From contig NZ_JACAWU010000001.1 in the NCBI RefSeq assembly GCF_013391635.1, forward strand, positions 1,240,001 to 1,304,000: a stretch of DNA of 64,000 bases, written 5' to 3'. This stretch comes from Natronomonas gomsonensis. GTDB taxonomy: Archaea; Halobacteriota; Halobacteria; Halobacteriales; Haloarculaceae. Each line of letters opens with the position of its first letter. Positions within the stretch are counted from its first letter, which is position 1. This document shows positions 17,509 to 26,007 of this stretch, one piece after another. The notes under the pieces are model-generated. The model made no database searches and was not told where the DNA came from. It saw nothing but the letters and a program-made list of their open reading frames with translations. Position numbers and translations under genes: made by a program.

Positions 17509-17563
17509 ACCTACGCTCAGTCGTGCTGTGCCTTTATCGATTGTGTTGTGCTTACGTGGGTGT

Positions 17564-18313
17564 TTATGAGGAGTCCTCGAGGGATTCGACCCACGCCGGT
17601 CGCTCGACGCCGGGGTCCTCGCTGTCCAACTCGAATGTGAACCGGTAGTCGGCGGATTCCCCGTCGATGTCGTAGGTCACGCCGACCGACAGCGAGCGAA
17701 TCCGGCCGTCGCCGTCGACGACGAGTTCCGATTCGTACTCCCGGATGTTCGTTGCGTTGCGCGGGAAGGCTGCCTCGGATTCGGGTCGGTCGGTCGCCGA
17801 AAGCGTCGTCAGCGTCGTCCCGTTGGACTCCGTGGTGTCGACGACCTCGTAGGGCGCCGAGAGGTGCGGTTCGAGCAGTGGCTGTCCCGCGAGCGACTCG
17901 GTGGCGGTCGGTTCACCGCGGCGATACTGTGGGTCGCGGCCGCCGGCTTCGATGCGCTGGTACTCGACCGTTTCGTTGCCCCAGACGATGAACCGGGAGT
18001 TCGCCCGACCGTTGTTGACGAGCTGATACCGGTACTCCGCGGCGTTGGCTTCGACAGTCGTTCGCTGACGCCGTTCGCTGGTGAACGACTCACCGTCGAC
18101 GGTTCCACTCTGGGTGAGATTCACCTCGTGGCTGTAGCCCGACGCAGTGACCGCCTCGACGTGGGCGTCCAGAAGCGCAGTCGAGTTGGTCAACTGTTCG
18201 TCCTCGACGCCCGGTGGCGCCTCCGAGGTGGAGGGGGAGGCTCCCGGAAGTGCCGAGCAGCCGGCAAGTGCAAGGAGGAGACACAGCGCAATCGCGCCGT
18301 AGGCCCGTTTCAT
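17564..18313 (-). CDS. Secreted lipoprotein of unknown function
   Basis: A 249-residue lipoprotein: [20 protein letters not shown] contains a positive N-terminus, hydrophobic core and lipobox LAGC with the lipidated Cys near residue 19. The mature part is polar and acidic, beginning with a Ser/Pro linker, and seems to form a beta-rich domain ([19 protein letters not shown]). Haloarchaea carry many such LolA-like or DUF7537-like lipoproteins. The start at 18313 has a TATA-like element (minus-strand CTTTTTACG) about 26 bases upstream; longer starts would cross that promoter. Confidence 0.8.
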   Translation of the reverse strand: MKRAYGAIALCLLLALAGCSALPGASPSTSEAPPGVEDEQLTNSTALLDAHVEAVTASGYSHEVNLTQSGTVDGESFTSERRQRTTVEANAAEYRYQLVNNGRANSRFIVWGNETVEYQRIEAGGRDPQYRRGEPTATESLAGQPLLEPHLSAPYEVVDTTESNGTTLTTLSATDRPESEAAFPRNATNIREYESELVVDGDGRIRSLSVGVTYDIDGESADYRFTFELDSEDPGVERPAWVESLEDSS

Positions 18314-18393
18314 GACAACCAGTCTGTACCCGTCGCGTAAAAAGTGCGTGATGACGGGACGAAGGCGGGACTGAGGGTTGAACGACGGCGCCG

Positions 18394-20646
18394 TCAGCGA
18401 ACCGAGTCCAACAGCAGTTTCTGCTCGACGCGTTTGACCTCGTGTTGGACGTCGCGGACGGCGTCGATGTTCGCCGAAATCGAGGAGACGCCCTCGTTGA
18501 CGAGGAACCGCGCCATCTCCGGCTTCGACCCGGCCTGTCCGCAGATGGAGGTATCGACGCCGTGTTCGCGGCACGTCTCGATGGTGGTGCCGATGAGTTT
18601 CAACACGGCGGGGTGGAGTTCGTCGAAGCGGTCGGCGACGTGTTCGTTGTTGCGGTCCACAGCGAGGGTGTACTGGGTGAGGTCGTTCGTCCCGAAGGAG
18701 GCGAAGTCGATGCCCGCTTCGGCCATCGCCTCGACGCCCAGCGCCGAGGCCGGCGTCTCTATCATCACGCCCCAGTTCCGCTTTTCGGGGTCGATGCCGG
18801 CCTCCTCCATGAGGTTCCGGGCGCGAATCACGTCCTCGGCGTCGTTGACCAGCGGGAACATGACCTCGACGTTGTCGTAGCCCATGTCGAAGAGTCGGCG
18901 GAACGCCTCCAGTTCGTGGGCGAAGACGTCCGGCCGGTCGAGGCTCCGTCGGATGCCTCGATATCCCAACATCGGGTTGTGCTCGTGGGGCTCGTCGTCG
19001 CCGCCTTCGAGTTGCCGGAACTCGTCGGTCGGGGCGTCGAGGGTCCGAACGCGGACGGGTCGGGGGTAGAACTCGTCGGCGACGCCGCGGACGCCCTCGA
19101 CGATTTCCTCGACGTAGGCGTCGACGCCGTGGTCGTCGAGGTAGCGCTCGGGCGTCTTGTTCGTCGAGAGAATCATGTGCTCCATCCGGAGCAGGCCGAC
19201 GCCGTCGGCGCCGGTCGCGGCGGCGCGTTCGGCGGCTTCGGGAATCGAGACGTTGACCTTCACCTCCGTCGCCGTCATCGGCTTGACGGGGTTCTGGGGC
19301 CGGACGTCGTCGAGTGCGTCCGTCTCCTCTTCGGGTTCGGTCGCGCCCTCGGTGACGGTTCCCTTGTCGCCGTCCAACGTGACGACCTGTCCGTCGCCGA
19401 GGATTTCGGTGCCGTCACCGGTCCCGACGACCGCGGGCGCGCCGAGTTCGCGGGCGACGATGGCGGCGTGGCTGGTCATACCACCCTCGTCGGTGATGAT
19501 GCCGCTGGCGCGCTTCATCGCCGGCACCATGTCGGGGGTCGTCATCTCGGTGACGATGATGTCGCCCTCGCCGACCTTGTCGAGTTGGTCGAGTTTGCGA
19601 ACGATGCGGACCGGTCCGGACGCGATGCCCGGTGAGGCACCGAGGCCCTTCACGAGCACGTCGCCGCCGTTGCCGTCGGCGGCCGCACTCTCCGTGGCCC
19701 CCTCGGAGATAGTCGTGATTGGGCGGGACTGCAGCATGTACACCTCGCCGTCGATAATCGCCCACTCGATGTCCTGGGGTTCGTCGTAGTGGTTTTCGGC
19801 TCGTTCGCCGATGTCGACGAGTTTCTCGATTTCGGATTTGTCGAGTACCTGGGCTTTGCGACGGTCGTCTTCGACGTCCCGCTCGATGGTCTTGCCGGTC
19901 TCGGGGTCTTTGACCATCTCGATTTTCTTGTCGGCGACGGTCGTCTCCAACACCTCGCCAGTGTCGCGGTCGACGACGTAGTTGTCGGGGGAGACCGATC
20001 CCGAGACGACGGCTTCGCCGAGGCCCCACGCCGCCTCGATGATGATCTTCGACTCGCCGGTCGAGGGGTGGGAGGTGAACAGCACGCCGGACTTCTCGGC
20101 GTCGACCATCTGCTGGACGACGACCGCGATGTCGACGATTTCGTGATCGAACCCCTGTTCGTTGCGGTAGTAAATCGCGCGCTGGGTGAAAAGCGAGGCC
20201 CAACAGCGCTTCACGCGGTCGACAAGGTCCTCGCGGGTGATGTTGAGGAACGTCTCCTGTTGGCCGGCGAAGGAGGCGTCCGGGAGGTCCTCGGCGGTCG
20301 CCGACGACCGGACCGCGACGAAGGATTCGCCCTCCTCGAGGTCGTCGTAGGCCGCGAGGATGCCGTCACGAACCTCGTCGGGCAGTTTCGTCTCGAGGAT
20401 GAGTTCCTTGGCTTTCGCCTCCGCTTCGGCGAGTGCGGTCGAGTCCTCGGAATCGACGTCGACGGCCTCGAACAGCTCCTCGTCGATGCCGGTCTCCTCG
20501 ATAAACGTTCGGTATGTCCCTGCGGTAACTACGAAACCGGGCGGAACGGGCAGCCCCGCGGCGGTCATCTCGCCGAGCGAGGCGCCCTTGCCGCCGACCG
20601 ACCCGAGGTCGTCGGACCCGATTTCGTCCAGCCAGAGTACAGCCAT
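18394..20646 (-). CDS. ppsA: Phosphoenolpyruvate synthase (pyruvate, water dikinase)
   Basis: Converts pyruvate and ATP to PEP, AMP and phosphate, the entry to gluconeogenesis. The 750-residue protein has an N-terminal ATP-grasp domain (VRSSATAEDLPDASFAGQQ near 112-130), the swivelling phosphohistidine domain with GGMTSHAAIVARELGAPAVV (catalytic His393), and the C-terminal PEP-binding barrel ending with the conserved CGQ near residue 706. It is a complete single-polypeptide enzyme. The last base of the preceding promoter region is only about 80 bases from the lipoprotein gene, which has its own promoter. Confidence 0.97.
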   Translation of the reverse strand: MAVLWLDEIGSDDLGSVGGKGASLGEMTAAGLPVPPGFVVTAGTYRTFIEETGIDEELFEAVDVDSEDSTALAEAEAKAKELILETKLPDEVRDGILAAYDDLEEGESFVAVRSSATAEDLPDASFAGQQETFLNITREDLVDRVKRCWASLFTQRAIYYRNEQGFDHEIVDIAVVVQQMVDAEKSGVLFTSHPSTGESKIIIEAAWGLGEAVVSGSVSPDNYVVDRDTGEVLETTVADKKIEMVKDPETGKTIERDVEDDRRKAQVLDKSEIEKLVDIGERAENHYDEPQDIEWAIIDGEVYMLQSRPITTISEGATESAAADGNGGDVLVKGLGASPGIASGPVRIVRKLDQLDKVGEGDIIVTEMTTPDMVPAMKRASGIITDEGGMTSHAAIVARELGAPAVVGTGDGTEILGDGQVVTLDGDKGTVTEGATEPEEETDALDDVRPQNPVKPMTATEVKVNVSIPEAAERAAATGADGVGLLRMEHMILSTNKTPERYLDDHGVDAYVEEIVEGVRGVADEFYPRPVRVRTLDAPTDEFRQLEGGDDEPHEHNPMLGYRGIRRSLDRPDVFAHELEAFRRLFDMGYDNVEVMFPLVNDAEDVIRARNLMEEAGIDPEKRNWGVMIETPASALGVEAMAEAGIDFASFGTNDLTQYTLAVDRNNEHVADRFDELHPAVLKLIGTTIETCREHGVDTSICGQAGSKPEMARFLVNEGVSSISANIDAVRDVQHEVKRVEQKLLLDSVR

Positions 20647-20777
20647 CTTGTATGGGAGAGAACCGCCGAGTCGCTAAAGAAGGTTCCGAAGCGAATCTCG
20701 GCGACAAGGATTGTCGGAACCGATAGCCGACAAACTCGATATTTGACGTTCGAACGGCCCATTTCCGCGGGTTTCGA

Positions 20778-21278
20778 TCAGTCGCTTGCTTCGACTTCGT
20801 GGTCGCCGACGACGAGGTTGGCGCCGCCGGTCCAGACGACCTGCACGCGGCGGCCGACCTCGATGCCACCGGCGTCCTCGGGTGCCGACTCGGCGACGGC
20901 CACCTCACCGTCGGCGGTGTAGACGGCCGCACTGTCGCCTTCGACGATGGTGTCGCCGTCGCCGGAGAACGATAGCCCGTCGGCGATGGCCTCGCCGTCG
21001 ACGCGGAGTTCGACGTTCTCGCGGGCGACCTCGTCGGGGCCGTTGCTCGTGGCGGTCACGACCCGGCCGTCCAGTTGCTCCATCGCGAAACTCACCGTCG
21101 GCGAGTTGCCGACTTCCTCGGGGTCGATACCGTCGTCGCTTTCGTTGTCGTCGCCGTTGCCATCGTCGCCGTTGCCGAACGGCGAGGAACACCCGGCGAG
21201 TCCTGCGGTGGCAGCCAGCGCCGCGCCGCCGAGATACGTTCGTCTGTCGATACCGTCGTGTGGTGTTGTCTCGTCCAT
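20778..21278 (-). CDS. Tat-exported lipoprotein of unknown function
   Basis: A 166-residue secreted protein. The N-terminus contains a Tat-type motif DRRTYLGG followed by AALAATAGLAGCS, whose LAGC is a lipobox (Cys near residue 30). An acidic Gly/Asp/Asn linker (about residues 34-52) leads to a small beta-rich domain containing VSFAMEQLDGRVV and RVQVVWTGGANLVV. That domain is reminiscent of the C-terminal beta module of haloarchaeal type IV pilin-like proteins (weak inference). No neighbouring gene suggests a role. Confidence 0.78.
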   Translation of the reverse strand: MDETTPHDGIDRRTYLGGAALAATAGLAGCSSPFGNGDDGNGDDNESDDGIDPEEVGNSPTVSFAMEQLDGRVVTATSNGPDEVARENVELRVDGEAIADGLSFSGDGDTIVEGDSAAVYTADGEVAVAESAPEDAGGIEVGRRVQVVWTGGANLVVGDHEVEASD

Positions 21279-21387
21279 TGGAGGGTCGGAGAGGGTCGGT
21301 TAGCGAACGATTCGCGCTTCGGGGACCGAAGCTACCGGAACGTGCCACGGAGCCGGTAAAACTCTTTTCAAGCCGTGTCGGCGCGTC

Positions 21388-22287
21388 TCACGCCTCGATG
21401 ATGTCGTCGGCCTCGTACTCCGGGACGACGACCGACCCGTCGAGTGCCGTCACTGCTCGGCCGCCGACGGAGACGGGGTCGGCTCTCGCTTGCACCCGAA
21501 CCCGACCTGGTCGGTCGATGAAGTGACCTTGTTCGAACACCATCTCCTCGGGCAACTCGCCGTCGAAAGCCCGCACCTCACGGAGGTACGCACCGACTGC
21601 GCCCGAGGCGGTTCCGGTGACGGGGTCCTCGTCGACGCCCGCCGCGGGCGCGAACATCCGACCGTGCAGCGTCGAATCGGCGTCGAGAGCGTCGAACGTG
21701 AACGCGTAGACGCCCGTCACGCCCAATTCGTCGGTCAGTTCGGCGACGGCACTCATATCAGGGTCGAGGTTCGAGACGCCCTCGAGGAAGTTCACGGGGA
21801 CGACGAGGAACGGCAGCCCCGTCGTGGCCGTCGCCAACGGCAAGTCGGCGCCGATGTCTTCCAGCGTCGCGGGGTCGGCACCGAGGGCGTCGGCGACCCG
21901 CTCGTAGTCGAGGTCGACCCGCTCCACGTCGGCGGTGTCCTGTGTCATCCACACCGTTCCGTCCTCGATGTCGATGTCGAGGACGCCGACGTTCGTCTCC
22001 AGGGTCGCCTCGTCGTCGAGTTCACCCTCCTCGGCGAGGAAGCCGTGACTCGCTATCGTCGCGTGCCCACAGAGGTCGACCTCCTGTGTCGGCGTGAAGT
22101 ACCTGACCTTGCGGTCGGCGTCGTCGCTCGGCAGCAGGAAGGCGGTCTCGGAGGCGCCGAGTTCGTTCGCCACCGCCTGCATCTGCTCGGCGTCCAGCCC
22201 CTCGGCGTCGGGAACGACGCCGGCGGCGTTGCCCGAAAGCGGTTCGCTGGTGAAGGCGTCGACCAAGAGCGCACGTCGCGTGTCCAT
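21388..22287 (-). CDS. PhzF-family isomerase/epimerase-like protein
   Basis: A 299-residue protein with the double diaminopimelate-epimerase-like fold of the PhzF family. The N-terminal VDAFTSEPLSGNAAGVV and SETAFLL carry the conserved catalytic Glu (Glu47), and PTQEVDLCGHATIA (about residues 66-79) is the second signature. DEDPVTGTASGAVGAYL near residue 230 supplies the matching motif of the C-terminal half. PhzF is an isomerase in phenazine synthesis, but haloarchaeal members have no known product. A TATA-like CTTAACAAA lies 27 bases before the ATG. Confidence 0.9.
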   Translation of the reverse strand: MDTRRALLVDAFTSEPLSGNAAGVVPDAEGLDAEQMQAVANELGASETAFLLPSDDADRKVRYFTPTQEVDLCGHATIASHGFLAEEGELDDEATLETNVGVLDIDIEDGTVWMTQDTADVERVDLDYERVADALGADPATLEDIGADLPLATATTGLPFLVVPVNFLEGVSNLDPDMSAVAELTDELGVTGVYAFTFDALDADSTLHGRMFAPAAGVDEDPVTGTASGAVGAYLREVRAFDGELPEEMVFEQGHFIDRPGRVRVQARADPVSVGGRAVTALDGSVVVPEYEADDIIEA

Positions 22288-22351
22288 ACACCCGCCACGG
22301 AGCGCGGGTTTGTTAAGTGAGGTGGCGGGCTGTGACTGGGACCCACTCCCC

Positions 22352-22987
22352 TCAGGAGATACGTCGACTGGTGTCGATACGCACCTGGTCGGTCATGACG
22401 AGGTCGATGGGTTCGGTGAGTGCCCGGCCGTTGCGGGACTTGGTGACGAGGAGTTGGGATTTGATCTGTCGGGAGAGGACGAGCATCTGCAGTCGCCAGA
22501 CGGTGTCGGCCCGAGCGAGCGTGAGGTCCCGGCGTGGCGGCGTCGTCTCCTGTCCGGTTCCGTGGAGGACGCCGACGCTGTCGGTCTCTCTGACCGTCGA
22601 TTTGAGGTGATCGAGAAACGCCAGATACTCCTCTCGGGTGGCTTCTTCGAGGCCGTCGACGGTGTCGACGATGAGGAACGACGCCGGACGGAGTCCCTCG
22701 GTGACGGTTTCGGGGGTCTCGAGGAGTTCGGCCGGCGTCGCTGTCGTGACGGTCACCGACTCCGCGTCGACGGTCGGGGGAAGCCACTCACGGACTTCGG
22801 CCTCCGAGCGGAGCAACGAGACGTAGTGGGTCCGGTGGGCGGCCGTGAACTGCTTGAGGAACAGTTCGCTCTGAGTGGCGGGTGCGGCGGTGAGCGCGAG
22901 GAGGTCCCCTGCAGGAATCCCGCCGCCGATGGCCCTATCGAGGAACGGCAACCCCGTCGAGAACTGTCGTCCCATCGTATTTGCCAT
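22352..22987 (-). CDS. RecA/KaiC-superfamily protein with a degenerate P-loop
   Basis: A 211-residue protein with the KaiC/RadA-like opening STGLPFLDRAIGGGIPAGDL (residues 10-29). The expected Walker A GxxGxGKT is replaced by TAAPATQSEL, which lacks the Lys, so ATP hydrolysis is unlikely. A Walker-B-like strand FLIVDTVDGL follows near residues 104-113. It resembles the haloarchaeal DUF7125 or HTR-like proteins that accompany chemotaxis or gene regulation; function is not established. The start at 22987 fits a TATA-like ATTTTTGG about 30 bases upstream; Met5 is an alternative. Confidence 0.75.
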   Translation of the reverse strand: MANTMGRQFSTGLPFLDRAIGGGIPAGDLLALTAAPATQSELFLKQFTAAHRTHYVSLLRSEAEVREWLPPTVDAESVTVTTATPAELLETPETVTEGLRPASFLIVDTVDGLEEATREEYLAFLDHLKSTVRETDSVGVLHGTGQETTPPRRDLTLARADTVWRLQMLVLSRQIKSQLLVTKSRNGRALTEPIDLVMTDQVRIDTSRRIS

Positions 22988-23042
22988 ATCCTTCGGTGGG
23001 GTCAGTGGGCCAAAAATCCCCCACGTGCGGTCGGCGACCGGC

Positions 23043-23492
23043 TTACCAGAACGCTTCGTGGACGGCGCGGCCGGCCTCGTTTGCGACGCCGCCGACGACC
23101 GGGCAGTCGAGTATCTCCGAGGCGCGAGTTGCGGGTTCGCCGCCCGCGAACTCGACGACTTCGTCCGCGCCGACGCTGTAGACCACCCGACCGAACCCGG
23201 CGTACCGCATCCCGCCGCTGCACATCGGACAGGGTTCGGTGCTCGTGTACATCACCGCCTCGGCCCGTGTCTCGGCGTCGAGTTCCCGGAACGCCCGGTA
23301 GGCGAGGTGGAGTTCCGGATGCCGTCGAACGTCGTCTTCGGTGAGGACGCGGTTGGATTCGCGCATGACGACGTCGTCGTCGACGACGAGCACGGACCCG
23401 AACGGTCGGTCGCCGCGGTCGACTGCCTCACGGGCGAGGTCGATGGCCTCGGCCATGTGGCGCTCGTGGTCGAAGCGCTCGAAGTCGGGCAT
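23043..23492 (-). CDS. Nucleoside/nucleobase deaminase (CDA superfamily)
   Basis: A 149-residue zinc-dependent deaminase. His58-Pro59-Glu60 (RRHPELHLA) gives the zinc His and catalytic Glu, with Pro in place of the more usual Ala. PCPMC (residues 87-91) gives the two zinc cysteines, followed by GGMRYAGFGRVVYSV. The size suits guanine or adenosine deaminases and tRNA wobble deaminases. It diverges from the phosphoribosyltransferase gene, with which it shares an 86-base promoter region, favouring a role in base salvage. The start at 23492 gives the normal family N-terminus. Confidence 0.85.
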   Translation of the reverse strand: MPDFERFDHERHMAEAIDLAREAVDRGDRPFGSVLVVDDDVVMRESNRVLTEDDVRRHPELHLAYRAFRELDAETRAEAVMYTSTEPCPMCSGGMRYAGFGRVVYSVGADEVVEFAGGEPATRASEILDCPVVGGVANEAGRAVHEAFW

Positions 23493-23578
23493 GATCGGGG
23501 CATCGGCCGGCCGAGACAAAGACGTTCGCCCCGCGGTGGACGGACAGATTAACCACACCGGGGTTCCTCCCACTCAGT

Positions 23579-24271
23579 ATGAGCGACCTCCCGGACGAGT
23601 TCAAGTGTACGATTACCAACTGGGAGTACATCTACGGGCTGTGCCGCGGCGTCTCGAATCAGGTGAAAGACGCCGAGTTCGAACCGGACGTCGTCGTCGC
23701 GCTCGCGCGCGGCGGCTGGTTCGCCGGCCGCTGTATCTGTGACTTCCTCGGCATGGACGATTTGACGAGCCTGAAGATGGAACACTACGTCGGCACCGGA
23801 CAGAAGGCGGAGGAACCGACCGTTCGCTACCCGATGCCGGAGGGCAGCGTCGAAGGGAAAGACGTCCTCGTCATCGACGACATCGCCGACACCGGCGGCT
23901 CCATCGAGCGGGCCCACGAGTACGTCACCGACCGCGGCGCCTCGGAGGTCCGAACCGCGACGCTGCAGTTGCTCCAGACCAGCGAGTTCGAACCCCAGTT
24001 CGTCGGCGAGCGTCTCGAGGAGTGGACGTGGGTCGTCTACCCGTGGAACTTCATCGAGGACATGATAGACCTCATCAGTGGCGTCATGGAGAAAGCCGAC
24101 GCCGACACGTTCACCCGGGGGGACATCCGCCACTACCTCGCGGAGTACCACCGCGTCGAACGAATCGGGATGGAAATCGCCCAACCGAACCGCCTCGACG
24201 AGGTCCTCGAAGAGATGGTCCGCCGGGACGTCGCCGAACGGGTCGGCGAGGACCGCTGGCGACTCGCCTGA
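23579..24271 (+). CDS. Purine phosphoribosyltransferase with C-terminal winged-helix-like domain
   Basis: Type I phosphoribosyltransferase, 230 residues. The PRPP-binding motif VLVIDDIADTGGS is at residues 96-108, with VVVALARGGWFAGR upstream (pyrophosphate loop) and WTWVVYPWNFIEDM as the hood region. It is closest in look to Gpt/HGPRT-like enzymes that salvage hypoxanthine, guanine or xanthine. After about residue 165 the chain continues with TRGDIRHYLAEYHRVERIGM and LDEVLEEMVRRDVAERVGEDRW, resembling a winged helix, so it may also bind DNA or its partner. A TATA-like element lies 28 bases upstream; the HD gene starts one base after the stop. Confidence 0.88.
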   Translation: MSDLPDEFKCTITNWEYIYGLCRGVSNQVKDAEFEPDVVVALARGGWFAGRCICDFLGMDDLTSLKMEHYVGTGQKAEEPTVRYPMPEGSVEGKDVLVIDDIADTGGSIERAHEYVTDRGASEVRTATLQLLQTSEFEPQFVGERLEEWTWVVYPWNFIEDMIDLISGVMEKADADTFTRGDIRHYLAEYHRVERIGMEIAQPNRLDEVLEEMVRRDVAERVGEDRWRLA

Positions 24272-24272
24272 C

Positions 24273-24866
24273 GTGTCCGACTCGCTGGACGCCCTCGTCG
24301 AGGCCTACGCCCTGAAAGACGAGACGCGAACCGGCTGGCAACTCCGTGGCGTCGAGGCTCCCGAATCCGTCGCGGCCCACACGTGGGGCGTCGCGTTGCT
24401 CGTCGTCCGCTTTTGTCCGCCCGAAGTGGACCGCGAGCGGGCGCTCCTGCTCGCCGTCGTCCACGACGTAGCAGAAGCCGAAACCGGCGACATCGCCACT
24501 CGTGCCGAGGCCGGCGCGCAATCGGTCGACGCCGACGAGAAGGAGCGCCGCGAACGCGAGGCGATGGCCGGCCCGCTCGCAGCGCTCGGCGAGAGGATTC
24601 ACGAGTGGTGGGCGGAGTACGAGGCCCGGGAGACCGCTGAAGCCCGCTTCGTCAAAGACATGGATATCCTCGACACCTGTCTGCAGGCGCTGGTATACGA
24701 ACGGGAGCGGCGGTACGACCCCGACGCCGACAATCCTCACTTCGAGGCTTACGACGACTTAGACGAGTTCTTCGCGACTGGCGAACCGCGACTGTCGACG
24801 GCCCGCGGCCGGGAGTTGTTCGAACAGGTGCGCGAGCGCTACGAGACCGCAAAGCGAAACCGATGA
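24273..24866 (+). CDS. HD-domain hydrolase (YfbR-like nucleotidase)
   Basis: A 197-residue HD-fold phosphohydrolase beginning with GTG. Metal ligands are visible as His36 (ESVAAHTWGVALLV), His64-Asp65 (VVHDVAEAETGDI) and a later Asp in FVKDMDILDT (near residue 130). The pattern is that of YfbR/HDDC2-type 5'-nucleotidases acting on (deoxy)nucleoside monophosphates. The start codon lies one base after the phosphoribosyltransferase stop, so the two are translationally coupled, and MTA phosphorylase follows downstream. Confidence 0.87.
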   Translation: MSDSLDALVEAYALKDETRTGWQLRGVEAPESVAAHTWGVALLVVRFCPPEVDRERALLLAVVHDVAEAETGDIATRAEAGAQSVDADEKERREREAMAGPLAALGERIHEWWAEYEARETAEARFVKDMDILDTCLQALVYERERRYDPDADNPHFEAYDDLDEFFATGEPRLSTARGRELFEQVRERYETAKRNR

Positions 24867-24980
24867 GCGTGGAGACACCTCGGCGAGATACCGGCACGTG
24901 AGTCGCGCTCGGTTGCATCCCTCCGTCGGAAGCCAGCGGCGGGACATACACCGAAGTACCACCCGCTCGAAACCTCGTCC

Positions 24981-25826
24981 ATGCTCGGCATCATCGGTGG
25001 CAGCGGCATCTACGAGTCGCTCGGCTTCGAGAACACCTACGAAGAGCGCGTCAAGACGCCGTTCGGGTCCCCCAGCGCGCCGCTGGAGGTCGGTGAGGTC
25101 GACGGGCGGGAGGTCGCTTTCCTCCCCCGGCACGGCCGGAACCATCAGTACGACCCGACGAACGTCCCGTATCGTGCGAACGTCCACGCGCTGAAGCAGG
25201 CCGGCGTCGAGCACGTCGTCGCCACGAACGCCGTCGGCAGCCTCCGGGAGTCGCTTTCACCCCGGACGCTCGTCGTCCCCGACCAGCTGTTCGACCGGAC
25301 CCGCGACCGGCCGCGGTCGTTCTTCGGCGACGGCATCGTCGCCCACGTCTCGATGGCCGACCCGTACTGTCCGCACCTTTCGGAAGCGCTCCTCGAGGCG
25401 GCGGATGCGACCGACGCCGAGGTCGAAGACGGCGGCACCTACGTCTGTATCGAGGGCCCACAGTTCTCCACGCGGGCCGAAAGCGAATTCTACCGCGAAC
25501 GCGGGTTCGACCTCATCGGGATGACGACGGTGCCGGAGGCTCACCTCGCACGCGAGGCAGAGCTGTGTTACGCCGCCGTCACCGGCATCACCGACTACGA
25601 CGTGTGGCACGACGAAGAGGAGGTCTCACTGGAGACCGTGCTCGGTCACGCTGCGGCCAACGAGGAGTCGATGAGCGACCTCTTAGACGCCGTCGTCGGG
25701 GCGGTCGAGGGCGACTGTGACTGCGACTGTCGGTCGGCGCTGGACGGCGCCATCAACACGCCAGCCGAGGCTATCGGCCACGAAAAACGCCAGAAACTGG
25801 AACTCCTTCTCGACGATTACCGCTGA
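24981..25826 (+). CDS. mtnP: S-methyl-5'-thioadenosine (or thioinosine) phosphorylase
   Basis: Phosphorolyses MTA, the by-product of SAM-dependent chemistry, to a free base and methylthioribose-1-phosphate. The 281-residue class II nucleoside phosphorylase shows IIGGSGIYES, LPRHGRNHQYDPTNVPYRAN (phosphate binding), TNAVGSLRES, IEGPQFSTRAE, IGMTTVPEAHLAREAELCYA and the TDYD motif typical of MTA/MTI enzymes rather than guanosine/inosine PNPs. Near the C-terminus the chain has Cys246-Asp-Cys248-Asp-Cys250, a CXCXC cluster recalling the stabilising CXC motif of hyperthermophilic archaeal MTAPs. Whether it takes MTA or deaminated MTI is open. Confidence 0.9.
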   Translation: MLGIIGGSGIYESLGFENTYEERVKTPFGSPSAPLEVGEVDGREVAFLPRHGRNHQYDPTNVPYRANVHALKQAGVEHVVATNAVGSLRESLSPRTLVVPDQLFDRTRDRPRSFFGDGIVAHVSMADPYCPHLSEALLEAADATDAEVEDGGTYVCIEGPQFSTRAESEFYRERGFDLIGMTTVPEAHLAREAELCYAAVTGITDYDVWHDEEEVSLETVLGHAAANEESMSDLLDAVVGAVEGDCDCDCRSALDGAINTPAEAIGHEKRQKLELLLDDYR

Positions 25827-25927
25827 CGACCGTCCTCACGGACGTACGTCAGCGCCGTCACGACGTCGTCGGGGTCTACCCGGCCGCGAGTCTCTTCCAG
25901 CCGTTCTCTGAGACGAGTCGGTGTCAT
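25817..25927 (-). CDS. Candidate 36-residue protein
   Basis: A short frame beginning MTPTRLRERLEETRGR and ending VTALTYVREDGRQR, amphipathic and charged. Codon choice looks coding (most third bases are G or C). A near-ideal TATA box sits at 25953-25962 on the minus strand, about 30 bases before the ATG, as in leaderless haloarchaeal genes. It overlaps the 3' end of the MTA phosphorylase gene by 10 bases in antisense. I recognise no family. It could instead be the start of a non-coding antisense RNA. Confidence 0.5.
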   Translation of the reverse strand: MTPTRLRERLEETRGRVDPDDVVTALTYVREDGRQR

Positions 25928-25952
25928 GTGTGGTATTCTCTACCACATTGCC

Positions 25953-25964
25953 GGATATAAACGT
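25953..25964 (-). promoter_or_regulatory. TATA box downstream of scpA, driving the 36-residue frame
   Basis: On the minus strand the bases read ACGTTTATATCC, a good match to strong haloarchaeal promoters elsewhere in the window (thermosome GTTTATATAG). No other minus-strand gene start lies in range, which is the main argument for a small transcript here. Confidence 0.65.
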
Positions 25965-25984
25965 ACCGGCAAACGTTGCAGGGG

Positions 25985-25990
25985 TTTTTT
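25985..25990 (+). terminator. T6 tract downstream of the salvage operon
   Basis: Six T residues on the plus strand, about 160 bases after the MTA phosphorylase stop and before the convergent scpA end, are a plausible archaeal terminator for the plus-strand operon. Confidence 0.45.
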
Positions 25991-26007
25991 CGAAAGCGGT
26001 TCGGTGG

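Noticed and set aside
23057-23492. HPE instead of HAE in the deaminase as evidence of inactivity
   Set aside because: The zinc-binding His and catalytic Glu are both retained and HPE variants occur in the superfamily, so loss of activity is not supported.
23490-23573. N-terminally longer version of the deaminase starting at 23573
   Set aside because: It would remove the shared divergent promoter and adds a non-conserved stretch; the ATG at 23492 gives the normal family start.
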